Shown one piece after another: positions 34,769-46,205 of a DNA stretch of 64,000 bases (the first letter of the stretch is position 1; every line of letters begins with the position of its first letter). The notes beneath the pieces are model-generated. The model made no database searches, was not told the origin of the DNA, and saw only the letters and a list, made by a program, of their open reading frames with translations. The stretch is from Stenopsyche tienmushanensis (Eukaryota > Arthropoda > Insecta > Trichoptera > Stenopsychidae). The stretch lies in NCBI GenBank assembly GCA_008973525.1, contig WACJ01000112.1, positions 744,001 through 808,000 of the forward strand, in the 5' to 3' direction. A program made the translations under genes and the position numbers.

Positions 34769-35435
34769 CCCTTTGAGTAGTGAGCTAATTTAAATATTTC
34801 CATAGTCATAGATGCTATATTTGTTTGTCCGCCACATATGATCCGTACAAATCCACTTATCTATCAGGACCGCTGCAGCGCATATGAAGCTTATATTTAA
34901 CACTCTCATCACCCAGCGTGAATCGGTGTTAACAAAAACAAAGTGAAAATAAGAAGTTCGAACAGGGGGGGGGGTATGAATGCGAGTTTCGAGGTCGAAT
35001 TCGAAAGATATTTAGACAGTTGTCATAGTGTATAGAAAGACGTTCGTAAAGTTAACATTTGCAAATCGTTATAGAAATTCGTAACAATGAGACGCTGGAT
35101 TCTCTTTTCGGAGATTCAGACTTCGGAGATGCGCATATCTGGTGGACGCATCGATGAACGAGTTAAATAAATAAACACTGTCGATAGCACAAAATATTCA
35201 GTAATTTCTTTGCATAAACATAAACAATTCACTTGAAATCGATTCATTATATCATTCACACATCATTATTAGTCGATGAATTTGGGTTAACGATCTATAC
35301 AATCGTGCAATGTACGCAGGAAGCTCTCCGTCTCTGTCTCCCGAACTGCAAGACGTTCTCTCTCTGTCTCTGTCTATCTCTGAGCTCAACGTACAAGAGT
35401 GCTCTTTCTGAATCACTCAATCGAATCGCCAATCA
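34769..35435 (+). mobile_element. TTAA-flanked miniature element, copy 4 (interrupted)
   Basis: It starts CCCTTTGAGTAGTGAGC after TTAA (34765-34768), carries the family landmarks, and is interrupted at 34901-35162 by a second TTAA-flanked element. The family sequence resumes with AAATAAACACTGTCGATAGC and continues through TTTGGGTTAACGATC and the TCTCTGTCTCTGTCT segment. The right end is not sharp (about 35435). The plus frame 35233-35442 is a by-product of this repeat. Confidence 0.7.
34901..35162. mobile_element. Second TTAA-flanked element nested in copy 4 (262 bp)
   Basis: TTAA at 34897-34900 and 35163-35166 bound 262 bases absent from copies 2, 3, 5 and 7 of the host element. Ends are CACTCTCATC and, read inward from the right, CTCGTTCATC, a short imperfect inverted repeat. 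It contains a run of nine or more G. One end of the same insert, at the same position, survives at 1511-1554. It is consistent with a distinct piggyBac-type miniature element. Confidence 0.65.
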
Positions 35436-37770
35436 CGAATAAGAAAACAAAATTTGCTTCTACTTAGGATGACATATTTTTAATTTTTTAAGGAAATGGT
35501 TTTTCATTGGGTGATTTTTCATTGTCTTGCATATTTTATTAATTCAGGATAGAATTATTTGAATATATTTTTTAATGAGAATTTATAAAACTACCATTAT
35601 TTTTGATGATTAAATAAAAATATATGTTACCTAATATTACGTGAAGTAGGAAGACCATTTTGACCCAGTATTTAAATTATCCCATGCCAAAATAGATACC
35701 TCTTTGTCTCGAAAATGTCCCAGGTCACTGGTTAAACACCTTAACGGCAACAGCTCTAGATGTGGTCGCCATATAAGGACTAAAGCCATTTATCCTTTCG
35801 CATATGTGCAATTCGGGTTCCCACGCGAGATCCACGACTTTCGGTCTTTGATGTCGAAATACGACGACATAATTGACACAATTTCGACCAAAATGTACAT
35901 ACATTGGATTGACAATGGTAACATCTCAACGTCTCTCTTATGCAACCGAGGAGAGGATCTTCGCCCACTCATTAGAATTCGGCAAAATTAATTCACACAC
36001 ATCATTATGCGATTTTTTCCGCATCGCCTCTTCGACATGGACTTGCTAATTTATTTAAACACTTTACAACCATATCGGCGTTGAAAGACGCTTCAGAAGA
36101 CGTCGCAGATGATATATTGAATAACGACGATATTAAATATGCGATACGTCTTAAGTTATGGCCATCGCGGGCAATAAATAGCTCGCGAAGATAACCAGTC
36201 GCAGCAACATGGATGGCACATTATGGACATCTTGACATGGTGTTAACTTCTTGGAATCGTAACAAAAGTCAGGAAGCATGCGTGTTAAAAGCGTGCAAAA
36301 AATCAACGCCAACTGATTAATGTTTGGATTATTTTTTACGCCGAACAAAACCTGGGTTGCCAATTATATAATGACACTTGAAGAGCAATTGTGTAATGTG
36401 TTATTTAATAATAAATTGATTTGGAACAATATGAATATGGCGTGTTTGAGACTTGAGCGGCATCTTTTGACTATTACATTCAGAAGATCATCACGCCTTT
36501 CACCTGCGTTTTGTTTTGCAAATGTTTGCTGCTTGTTTCAATGAGTGTGTGAAACATTAACGTCGTAGCTTCGCAAATTATGTAATTTTTAATACACATG
36601 AGTGTACCTGAGATGTTACATATAGACTGTTGATTATGTGCTGAAAATATATCAAGGCAATGCGCAATGAAAATGTCAGAACTTGCTCTGAATTTCGCAA
36701 TTTACATCGCGTATCTAAACAACATCGGGCATTTATGAAAATTTGTAGTATGCATATTAAATAAGGTATATCAAATAATCATTTTAAAGGGGTGGAAAAC
36801 CGTATCCTCCAATAAATTTTGACCAACAAAAAATCAGCCATATTTTATTGGATTCATAACCCGATTATTCTGAACGTTTCCCATGTTCAATGCAAATTGG
36901 GAAAATAGCGTGATGATGGATATTAATAATGATTTCGCAGTTGCTTTTTCAGTCACGCATACTTAATCCATTTCTATTTACGCTCCATTAAATACCCAAC
37001 AAGTTTTACTATCGGGCTCGTAAAGTAGTTTCTGCAAGACATCAATAATACTATATTTATTATAATCGCATTTTCCTTTTGAAAAAATGCTCTTTCTTTC
37101 ATTTTCCCCACTTTCCATGTTTCGATTAATGACGGGTAATTTCGATTTAAATTGGCTTACATTGAAATGAAAGTTGATGGAATGCAGTAATTTTCATTGA
37201 ACAATGACTTGCCAATGTGATCAAAGGGTATTCATGGTATTGGACATAATTACGACAAACATTTTAAATCAAATTCATTCCTATATTAAACCATTGGAAT
37301 TTTTGAAGGAAAGGAATAAGAAAAATGGAGACAAAATACAATAAAGCAATTTTTGACATATTCCAAAGATTTTTAAATTTACGATATCGTAATGATTTGA
37401 ATTAATTTTACCAACAACCAAATTGCTTTAATTTATTATGTTATTAAGATAATTATTTGAATTAAGGCTTGAAAATTCCAAATTCAACAAAAAGCCACAT
37501 ACGCTTTTTATCGCCTGTTTGTCGTTTATGTAACTGTGGGAATGCTCAATAAATATATTTAAATAACGTTTTATTAACCTTTTCCTTACGATGTTACGTA
37601 TTTAGTATGCCATAAAGGCTCATAAATTCAAGTAGTCTCATAAAATTAGGGGGCCTCTAAGTTCAGCTCTTAAATTGAAAAAATATCCATGAGACTTTCG
37701 CGCGATAGAAATTAAGCTTCTTATCTCCTAGGAAAAGTTGAATTAAATGGAAATTATCAGCAAAAAGATT
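35436..37770. other. Non-coding DNA with unassigned open frames
   Basis: The plus frame 35704-35991 (95 codons; PFAYVQFGFPREIHDFRSLM, then MYIHWIDNGN) and the minus frames opposite it, and 36151-36544, lie in a modestly GC-richer region. No domain, splice-supported exon or repeat partner is recognised. The rest is AT-rich. Confidence 0.3.
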
Positions 37771-37774
37771 ACGC

Positions 37775-37965
37775 TGTGTTGTGTAATAAATAATAAAATA
37801 GGCTTGTTATGTTGCTTTATGGCAGTGTGACGCATGCGCGTAGCGTATCTATAATGTATGCGATGTACACGGTGATACTACTAACGATTCTCCCTCTCTT
37901 TCCGACGGACTGTTGCTTGAAGTTTCATTTTTTGTGACGTTCAAGCCAATTTACCCTACTCCGCT
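37775..37965 (+). repeat. CpG-core dispersed repeat, copy 3
   Basis: Ends and core are CTGTGTTGTGTAATAAATAA, then GACGCATGCGCGTAGCG, then GTTGCTTGAAGTTTCATTTT TTGTGACGTTCAAGCC. It has the same orientation as 14905-15020 and is inverted relative to 19271-19555. Non-coding; class unknown. Confidence 0.6.
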
Positions 37966-38139
37966 TTTACAAGTATATTTTTAGTAGTATTACCTATTTA
38001 TTAGAGGAAAGGGGGGTTTAAAAATAAAACATTAATGCCACTTCTAATATAGATATTCTCATCTATTAAAATACTTATAGTCATTAAATTAAGAACGTTT
38101 TAAAGTCTGATCTAAAATATTAATTGTGTTTGTACTAAA

Positions 38140-38688
38140 ACACCATTAATGTGATTGATAAAATTCGTTTCTGCCGTGGCATGGACTAAAACTTGCAAAA
38201 TTCCCGATTTCCTGACAAATTTTTTATTTTCGTCGCTGCAGATGAATACTTATATACTATAATACTTTGATGTGATTTGTAATTATATTACGGAGGAATA
38301 CAAAAACTCTGAACCCCGTATCTATTATATTTCATATCGATATTCCCATTATTAGACTCGAGGTGTAGTAAATACATCACCGGTAGGGAAAGGTTAATAT
38401 AACAATTTGAAAAAAATATATGTACTGTATATATGTATACATAGATTAGACAGTTACTACCTTGCTTAAGCTCGCCAATTAGTAGTTAAGCCACTTTCCA
38501 AGCGTCTAGATTTCGGCAAGAATGTCTCGATTTAGTAGCTTTGATCGTGGTGACGAGGTGTACGATTTCTATTAGATAAAAATTTCAATCCCGAATTTTT
38601 AGGGATTACGTTTATTAATCCCGGGATTCATGAGCACCTAAAACTGTTCGGGATGCTGGGATTCGGGATCTCGGCATTTGATTCCCTA
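38140..38688 (-). mobile_element. hAT element, second family, copy 2
   Basis: The reverse complement of 12867-13365 can be followed through TATTATATTTCATATCGATA, GTAGTAAATACATCACCGGT and ATCCCGGGATT to the terminus TTGATTCCCTA at 38688. On the left it continues into transposase-tail DNA also seen at 57240 (CATTAATGTGATTGATAAAA TTC), so it derives from a longer element. The left terminus is missing and no duplication was found. Confidence 0.75.
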
Positions 38689-38984
38689 TTGGTCCCTATC
38701 CATATATTTTTAAAACTACGTAAGCTACGCGTATTTTAATGAGAATTTGAAAATATTGCATTGCCATTATTGCAAAAAATGTGTTAACAAAAAGCTTGTA
38801 AACAAAAATTTATGCGTAGTTATTGTCTTAATTCTGCCTCATTCTTCTTCATACTACACCAAAATATTTGATTTTTTTACCGCGTAATAACAAAATCGCG
38901 CACATGAATATCGCTTATTTCAAGGAACAAAAATATCCCGTTTGAGAGGAGATAATAATTGATCAGTATATATATAATTTTATG

Positions 38985-39080
38985 TTTTCAAAAATGCGAC
39001 CGCCAGCAACACTTCATATGGATTTGAATCATAGTTGGTTGAGTTAATAATCCGACCGTTAAATCGTGGGACTACCTACA
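38985..39080 (-). repeat. tRNA-SINE-like fragment, copy 1
   Basis: The segment GCGACCGCCAGCAACA, GATTTGAATC, TTGGTTGAGTTAA is a diverged version of 47750-47862, where the B-box consensus is intact. The complement would read B-box then the end of a tRNA-derived head. No body or tail is identified. Confidence 0.35.
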
Positions 39081-41785
39081 GGTACCTGACCTTATGGTGG
39101 ATGTAATTTAAATATTAATATAAGATGGTATGTCTTGATCGTCCATCATTTGAATAGGTCTATGCACTAGCGCTCAGACCTTGTGCTATGGTCACACCAT
39201 TTCCATAAACTTTTTAATATTCATAATAGTCGCCTCAATGGATAAGATTTAGTCAGCCATAATATTTTTAATCTCATAAACAATCGATAATATGGCTGAT
39301 TCGCTATAATTGGACTGATTATGTTTTTTATGCAGCCTGGTAGATTATAAGCCAGTTCAGCAACAGCAAAAACCAGCTCTGTCAGATCCGTAGAAAGTTC
39401 GATTCACAAGCATTTTTTTTGCTCTTTAAGCTGGTTTATTCGGGAATTTTCATAGTGTACGGAAGACAGAAGATTTTCATGGGCAACTATTCTATTGTTT
39501 GAGCATTTCAATAGCGTTTTCCCATTATGGGTCAGGTTTAATCAATGCCAGTGACGACTGTTTCGGATTCGCGCATACACTTAACTCGATCCGATCGTGA
39601 CAATGAACTCTTGCGTTGCATAGGAAAACATGTTTATGCGGAAACGTGGCTGCCACCATAATAACATGCCAATTATATGCATTCCTCTCACGCCATGCCA
39701 CTACTCATGATGGCTACTACGCCTATAACCACCAAATTATAGTATCAAAATTCGAAGAGATTAAATCTGAATCCAAAAGATAGTTAGCCCATTACTTTTT
39801 ATTGATTTGAAAATCAATCAATATCTGAAAGTGATATTTTCCTCATCGGCGCGATTGGCTCAAAGACATCTAAATCATCGAATATTTTAGTTTATTTTTC
39901 CTGTTTCGATAATTAATTCGTACGGACTCAACCGGACCCGATGATCATAGACTGGATCTAATTAAATTTGGCGCGCTTTTAAGATGAGGATTTGTCCCCA
40001 ATTCGAGCACCCAATTTTGGACAATCTCGATGTGGATTTAGAAATCGGCGTGTAATTTATTTCTTAGTCCAGGACGGATTTGCTTAAATTTCAAACGTTA
40101 TATTTGCACTTGACTCACACCCAGTCAATTTATTATTATCATAGTTCCATTTTTATGTAAATCAGTTACGTTTTAAAATGCTTAGACTTGTATAGGAATA
40201 AGCGATAATTTCATAGACGGCAAAGAAATGCTTAAATATAACAGCACATTAGTGAATGGTTTATTAGTTCAAATTATATTTTCATCTTAAATTTTACAGC
40301 ACTGAGGAAACAGGAGCTCCATAGCTGTATATTATAGTATCATTTACTTACAGGGTTTTGCCTAGGGGTTCGGCCCCCCGTATGCAAATATAAATTGGCT
40401 ACCTCTCAGTTTTTTAAAAATCAAAATGAAATAAAAATCAAATATATATTTTTCATTTAATTTTATTTATTTTAAAAAAAATGACATTTTCATACGGACA
40501 TTTTTCAATATTTCATATGGTGTAGCAAATACATATCATGGTAGCGCGCGGGTATTTTTTTTAGCACGGTAAGGGTACGGTTAAGAGAGTTGCGACCTTT
40601 CAGACCCTTCCAAAGCGATCGTGTTGCTTTATGAAAGTGCATTAATTAGCTGATCATAGAGAGATCAATCGTCGATCAAAAAATCCTCATTTGGTGAAGG
40701 TCATCCATTAGGGAGCGCAAAAACATCTATTGTACGAATGATGAATCGATCAATCAATTTGATACCAAATGTCTTGCTATCGTGATGAAAAGAGCCTCAA
40801 AATCGACAAGATATACGTTTCATGCCCTCTTGCAATGAAGCCTAATTGCACGTATTACAATCAATCACGTATTTTCGATATTGTTCATCACCTTCCGCTT
40901 CCTTGAACATTGTGTTCTTAAAATGTATTTTTTTCCATAGAAATACATCAAATAACCTTCGCATAATCGAATTAGTCTCAGGAATCATGCCCGTATATTT
41001 ATATTGGGTGAGCCCATACAAATAATGTATCAAATATGATACAAAAAATAAATTTATTTTTTTGGGAGCCATTGTGACAATGATGATAAATTTATACAGA
41101 TTGTGTGTATAATGCGATTGATTTAATATAGAGGAAGTGTATACGAAAAACATTATGCATATTTGATTATTGTGATTATAAGATTTCACTTCAAAGAGAT
41201 GCCGTTAATATTACTCATATATGCTGGAAAAAAAGTGTTAATATAGAAATAATTCAAATTTGTTCTTCAAGGATATGTGATTCACGAATTTCAATATTAT
41301 GGCTGCTATTCGATTTATATATAGTAAAGTACGACCAGTGACGATGTTAATCACAAAAGGGACGAGAATAGTTTGTGATGAAACGAAGGGATGATTTTGT
41401 ATAAAATAGGTCATTCATGGGAATGATATCAACATAATGCCCGCATTCTGTTCATTGCACTGATACAATCGATCAATTTGTTTAACGTATTTTTTATACA
41501 ATATACAAATTTATTTAAGAAATATTTCTTATTTTATTGGAATAATCTGAGGTTTCCGCAAGCTTATTATAATAATCTGACATTATAAATTAATAAATCT
41601 AAAGATTAGCTCGTAAATAAGTTTGAATCATTGAATAGATGACATTCTGTACGAAAATTTTCGTATTTGACTAGTAATATTATGTGAGAATGATTTGGCG
41701 ATTTTTATTAAATTTCTATCACATTTTTATTGGAACGTTTTTTTCAACTTAAGATTTATTTGGTACAATAACCATAGCTTAATCT
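39081..41785. other. Non-coding DNA
   Basis: No gene recognised. At 40510-40560 GGTGTAGCAAATACATATCA TGG resembles the segment at 51116-51140 and the GTAGTAAATACATCACCGG block of the second hAT family. The minus frame 40842-41189 (115 codons) is open but without a recognised domain and is AT-rich. Confidence 0.35.
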
Positions 41786-41799
41786 AGATATGGTAGTGA

Positions 41800-43527
41800 G
41801 TTTTTTCCACTGTTTCCGAGCCCAACACCAGTAGACATGGTGGCCACCCCGGTTGGCGAAGATGAGACGGGATCCCCCTTTAATACGGGAGAGCTCCCCA
41901 TGGCCATTAAGCGGCTGGCGCACAAGAGCTCCGGGACTAGATGGTGTCCCCAACGTAGTCATCGGTCTGGTCGCCGATACCGATTCGAACCTTCGGTTAA
42001 CAGTATACAACACCTGCCTAGCAGGAAGGATCTTCCCAGCACCATGGAAAAGGCAGAAGATGGTTCTCATCCACAAAGGGAAAGCACTTCCGGGTTCGTC
42101 GGCGTGCAGACCGCTGTGCATGTTGGATGGGTTGGGAAAGCTGTTGGATAGACTTATCCTCCGGCGACTCCGGCAGCATATTGAACTCCCTAAAGCAATA
42201 CGGCTTCCGTGTAGGCCGCTCCACAATCGAAGCTATCACTCAAGTTGTAGACACGGTGAAACAGGCGTGTTGTGGCAGCGTAAAAGTCAGTACACACACG
42301 ATAATGATTGCGCTAGACGTCAAGAATGCCTTTAACTCGGCCTTGAAGGAAATTGATGCCAACAGCATTAAAACAGAACATATCTCACCAGAATGGTGGA
42401 GAGCTACCTGTAAGGGAGAACTCTTATCTACGAAGACGTCAACGGGGAAAAAGAGAAAAAAACCAGTGACGGCAGGCATTCCACAAGGATTGGTGCTTGG
42501 ACCCGCTCTGTATAACATAATGTACGACGGACTGTTGAGGGCGCCGCTAATGGACAGAGCCAAAATGGTCACTTTCGTTGATAACATTGCCATCCTAGTC
42601 ACCACCAAATCCACAGAGATTCTGCGAACGACCTGCGAGGACGCGTTTAAGAAGGCCAATAAGTGGCTGATAGGAGCTGATCTAGAGCTCACACCCCTGA
42701 CGATCGGGGGTTGCGAGATTAAATACTCAAGATCCATTCGGTATTTGGGGATGGAGATTGATGACAAGCTTCGATTCGTCACCCACACGGAGAAGGCGGC
42801 AGCGAAGGCGGCCAGCATCGCGGAGAATCTGGCCAGGTTGATGCCCAACATTGGTGGCCTAAAAACAAACAGGAGGCGACTCTACAACGAGGTAGTGCAC
42901 TTGGTACTGTTGTACGTCGCGCCGATATGGGATGAGGCACTACAAATTGAAAAGGCCAGGCTCAACATGGCCAGAGTCCAGAGAAGGAGGGCAATCAGAG
43001 TGGCTGCTGCATATCGCACAGTATCGGAAGACGCCGTCCTGGCACTGACTGCCACATCGCCAATCCACCTGCTTGCTTACGAGAAACAGGCATACAGAAA
43101 GGTGAAGACAGGAATAACGCTAAGCAAAGGACCGATGGGACAACTCCGCTAAAAGTCGGTGGACGCACGAGCTAATACCAAACCTGAGAACCTGGGTAGC
43201 CAGAAAGCATGATGAACTGTGCAAGCGGCCCGGAGTGCCACCACTGCGAAGCCGAGTACTACGATGCTGCACACGCGAAATTTGTCTGCCCAGCATGGAG
43301 CACTGAAAGGGACATCCTACGGGAGGAGCTGGGAATCAGCTCGCTCCCGTATGCTGAACGGACAAGACGACGAACAATAGCAGAAGAATGACATCCGGAA
43401 AGAGACAAATGGAGAGCCCATGAGGGACGTGAGAGACAGCCGAAGAGGAGGAGGGTTTAGTGGGTAAAAATCTCACACTACTCCCAGAATGGTGGTGTCT
43501 TTTGAAGATTTTTAAAAAAATTAAAAA
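41800..43527 (+). mobile_element. 5'-truncated non-LTR retrotransposon (R1/Jockey-like), 1.73 kb
   Basis: A perfect 14-bp duplication, AGATATGGTAGTGA at 41786-41799 and 43528-43541, defines the insertion. The element begins inside the reverse-transcriptase domain, so it is 5'-truncated as is usual for target-primed LINE insertions. It ends in a 3' untranslated stretch (GTGGGTAAAAATCTCACACT) and an A-rich tail (TTTTTAAAAAAATTAAAAA). It is markedly richer in GC than its surroundings. Orientation is plus. Confidence 0.93.
41837..43391 (+). pseudogene. Reverse transcriptase and C-terminal CCHC region of the LINE, inactive
   Basis: The protein is spread over three frames with shifts near 41930, 42190 and 43150. 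In order: the GLDGVPNVV and GRIFPAPWKRQKMVLIHKG motifs; CRPLCMLDGLGKLLDRLILR; QYGFRVGRSTIEAI; IMIALDVKNAFNSA (first catalytic Asp region); GIPQGLVLGPALYNIMYDGL; FVDN at about 42574-42585; GCEIKYSRSIRYLGMEIDD; then the thumb/tether region, and finally a C-terminal Cys-His block CHHCEAEYYDAAHAKFVCPA W. Functional enzymes have F-A/V-DD at the catalytic turn; here the second Asp is Asn, so the enzyme would be inactive even without frameshifts. No endonuclease domain remains. Family assignment to the R1/Jockey side is from memory. Confidence 0.88.
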
Positions 43528-43541
43528 AGATATGGTAGTGA

Positions 43542-44475
43542 AGAATTTCTGCTAACAAGAATAGCTTAGATGTACTATAAATCATCAATGACAAGATAAC
43601 CGTCTAACCGCAGCAATTGTTTATAAGTCATGGTCGTAATCTGAAATATTTAGCAACTCCTTGAACAGTAAAAACTGTGCATTTTTAATTAATTAAAATA
43701 CATTTTTGTTACATTTTTTTTTCTATAAAAAGTTTTTTTATAATAATTTTATATCATTGTTACCACCAAACTGCTCATTTTATATAACTAAACTTATACA
43801 AATAACTGTTTTAGTTGAGAGATTTATACCGATCATTTAAAACAGTGAGTGACTATAAAACTGTAAGGATCTTGTATGACCAAATTTGAAATATTGGAAG
43901 TGTTAATATGATTTAGCTTTGGCCTGATTTTTTGCTTGTGAAAAAAATGTTGTCTCGATTATTTAGTAGGCAAAGCTTTCTACTAAATAATTCAAATGTT
44001 TCAAGAAGAAGACTTATTTTAAGGTGAATTACATGTTATGAAATAGTTAATAAAGCACAATCATTTTCTGGATTTATCAATTATCCAGTATTACTAAGTA
44101 TCCTTAGTGTATTTAATATTTGAAGATTTTTTGCTAAAAATATCTTTGATTAATGTTCAAATATCATAGAAGTACAGCTATAACATTATATTAGCAGTGA
44201 GACCATAAATTAGCCACAATAAGAAAGTGATTTACGTTGATCTTGCTTTGTTATTTATATTTAATGATGAACTCTGCGGTTTTATAAGGCCGTGCTAAAA
44301 TGCAATTTTACTACCTGCAAGGAATATCCTATCTAGAACGGATGGAAGTCATAAATTTTCATCAAGTTTAACTGCATTGGAAAAACATACGAAAATAGAA
44401 GAAGACTTTAACCATGGGGTATAAAATTAAATGTATTTACCACTGCGCCAGTCTGATGGCGATAAAATCAAGAAA
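43542..44475. other. AT-rich non-coding DNA
   Basis: No feature recognised after the LINE target duplication. Confidence 0.45.
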
Positions 44476-44479
44476 GAGC

Positions 44480-44775
44480 ACAAAATTACCATAGTGTAAA
44501 ATTTTCTTGGTACTTCAAAGAGTCTCGCTCTTGTATGGCTCCAAATTTATGGATCAATTGTTAATCGAGTGCATCATCGTAGGGGAAGATCGAAGGTGGG
44601 TGCTCGCATAAAAAATCATATTAATAAAACGCTTTGAACCCTAATAGGGTCACATTCGCCATTGCAACATCGTGCAAAACGAACGCACAAGTGTGGGTTA
44701 TGAGCCAAAAAAAGTGGTTAAAAAAAACACCTCACGACTGAAGTGGAGCAGACCAGATCGTGCACCGAGCCAAAA
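44480..44775 (+). pseudogene. Possible Tc1-like transposase N-terminal relic
   Basis: One frame reads LGTSKSLALVWLQIYGSIVN R, RRGRSKVGARIKNHINKTL and, after stops, LQHRAKRTHKCGL. This resembles the helix-turn-helix plus GRPRK-type linker of Tc1-like transposases, followed by a decayed second helix-turn-helix. No catalytic region or inverted repeats were found. Weak. Confidence 0.3.
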
Positions 44776-45725
44776 CCGGTTCTAACGAATGATCAATGAA
44801 AATTCATTGAAAGAGAAAAAATATTGCATAATTACAATAATAATATTACTCTTCATTTTGCTATGGCGTAGACAAAATACAACGGGCGGCGCAAAAAAAG
44901 CCGTCTACTCGAACGTCTGCTGTGTTATTAATTCGAAATTAATTTTCCCACGAGCGTGATCATATATTTCGATTTGTGGGTTACCATGCTTTTCTATTGC
45001 ATGTATTCTCTTTTCACTGAATGCAAGAGGAGCCTTCAAATATACACTGTGCTGATTTTTTTAAATTTCCCACAATGGACGAACGTGGAAAATAAATCCA
45101 TGCAATCAATTTTATCCGGCTTCGTGTTTATAATAGAATTTTCCCGAATATACCATTAATTTTATTCAATCCTTAAAATGCTCAAATGAAAATGTGGGAA
45201 AATCCAACACGTTGATTGTTCCTCTGTACATCGATTTTCCTCTTTGATTAAGATTTAAATTTAAATTCAGATCAACTTTATTTCATCGCTTTTTTATAAA
45301 AATATATTTGAATGAAAATATGTATAAAAATCGCTTAAATCTTTACATATAAATACAGATTTTATATTTTTCCAATATATTTTAGACACGATTAAATTTA
45401 GCCAAGTTCAGAACCATACACAATATATAAATATTAATCCTCTGGATGATAAGCAACGATACTCGTATTTAGTTTGTGTGACGATTATGTAATTGTGGCC
45501 CATTCCTTCAAAATGCTCAAATATGAAATTTATATTTATTGACTTTTTGAAATTTGTGTATAATTTATTTTTCGTAACAAGTATGTAGTGGACGATGGCG
45601 GAGCAAGCGTTCGCCTTAGAGGCGTCATCCCACTTTTCTCGGAAAAACTGTCGGTTCAAGGCACACGTTTTAAATAAGTTCTCAATCGCATCCTGTAAAT
45701 ATATATATATTATTTCAAATTCATC
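44776..45725. other. AT-rich non-coding DNA
   Basis: Frames 44956-45159 and 45408-45659 show no motif. I see no gene here. Confidence 0.4.
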
Positions 45726-45729
45726 CCTA

Positions 45730-46080
45730 TCAAGACAGAGCTCAGAGAAAGACAGACACGAAGAGTGTGTTGCACGTTGAGATTAGAAAGAGTATCTTAC
45801 GTACATCGTACGATTGTATAGATTTTTAACCCAAATTTATCGACTAATAATGATTTGTGAATGATATAATTAATCGATTTCAAGTATATTATTTATGTTT
45901 ACTTGAAGAAATGACCGAATCTTGTATGCTATCGACAGTGTTTATTTATTTATGTACAAGCTTCATACAAGCTGTGATGGTCCTGACAAATAAAGGGATT
46001 TCTACGGATAATAAGTGGCTGACAAGCAAATATAGCATCTATGATTATGATTATTTTAAATTAGCTCACTTCTCAAAGGG
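45730..46080 (-). mobile_element. TTAA-flanked miniature element, copy 5 (inverted)
   Basis: The reverse complement runs from the family start (CTCAAAGGG at 46080, next to TTAA 46081-46084) through GCTATATTTG, GTATGAAGCTTGTACAT and TTTGGGTTAAAAATC into the truncated TCTGTCT-rich segment. The plus frame 45857-46084 is a by-product. Confidence 0.7.
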
Positions 46081-46085
46081 TTAAG

Positions 46086-46205
46086 AAGGCCATTCTTCGA
46101 TATGTTCACTCAGGTGACCCGCTCGATGAACGCTGATAAATAAAATTTGGAGAAGCTTAAGTTCTACAGAATATCGGATGTGTTTGATGATTATGATGAT
46201 GAAGG
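46086..46205 (+). repeat. LINE/SINE-like repeat with GAT-rich tail, copy 3 (3' end only)
   Basis: CGATATGTTCACTCAGGTGA CCCGCTCGATGAACG matches the 3' part of 18665-19205, and it ends GATTATGATGATGAAGG. It directly abuts the TTAA element copy 5. Confidence 0.5.

Noticed and set aside
35704..35991. 95-codon plus frame as a gene
   Set aside because: Two minus frames cover the same bases and no domain, start context or splice signals favour any of them.
40842..41189. 115-codon minus frame as a gene
   Set aside because: The composition is that of the AT-rich background and the product is Ile/Tyr/Phe-rich without a motif.
42240..42851. 203-codon minus-strand open frame
   Set aside because: It is the antisense shadow of the LINE reverse-transcriptase frame at 42127-43152, which carries the conserved motifs.
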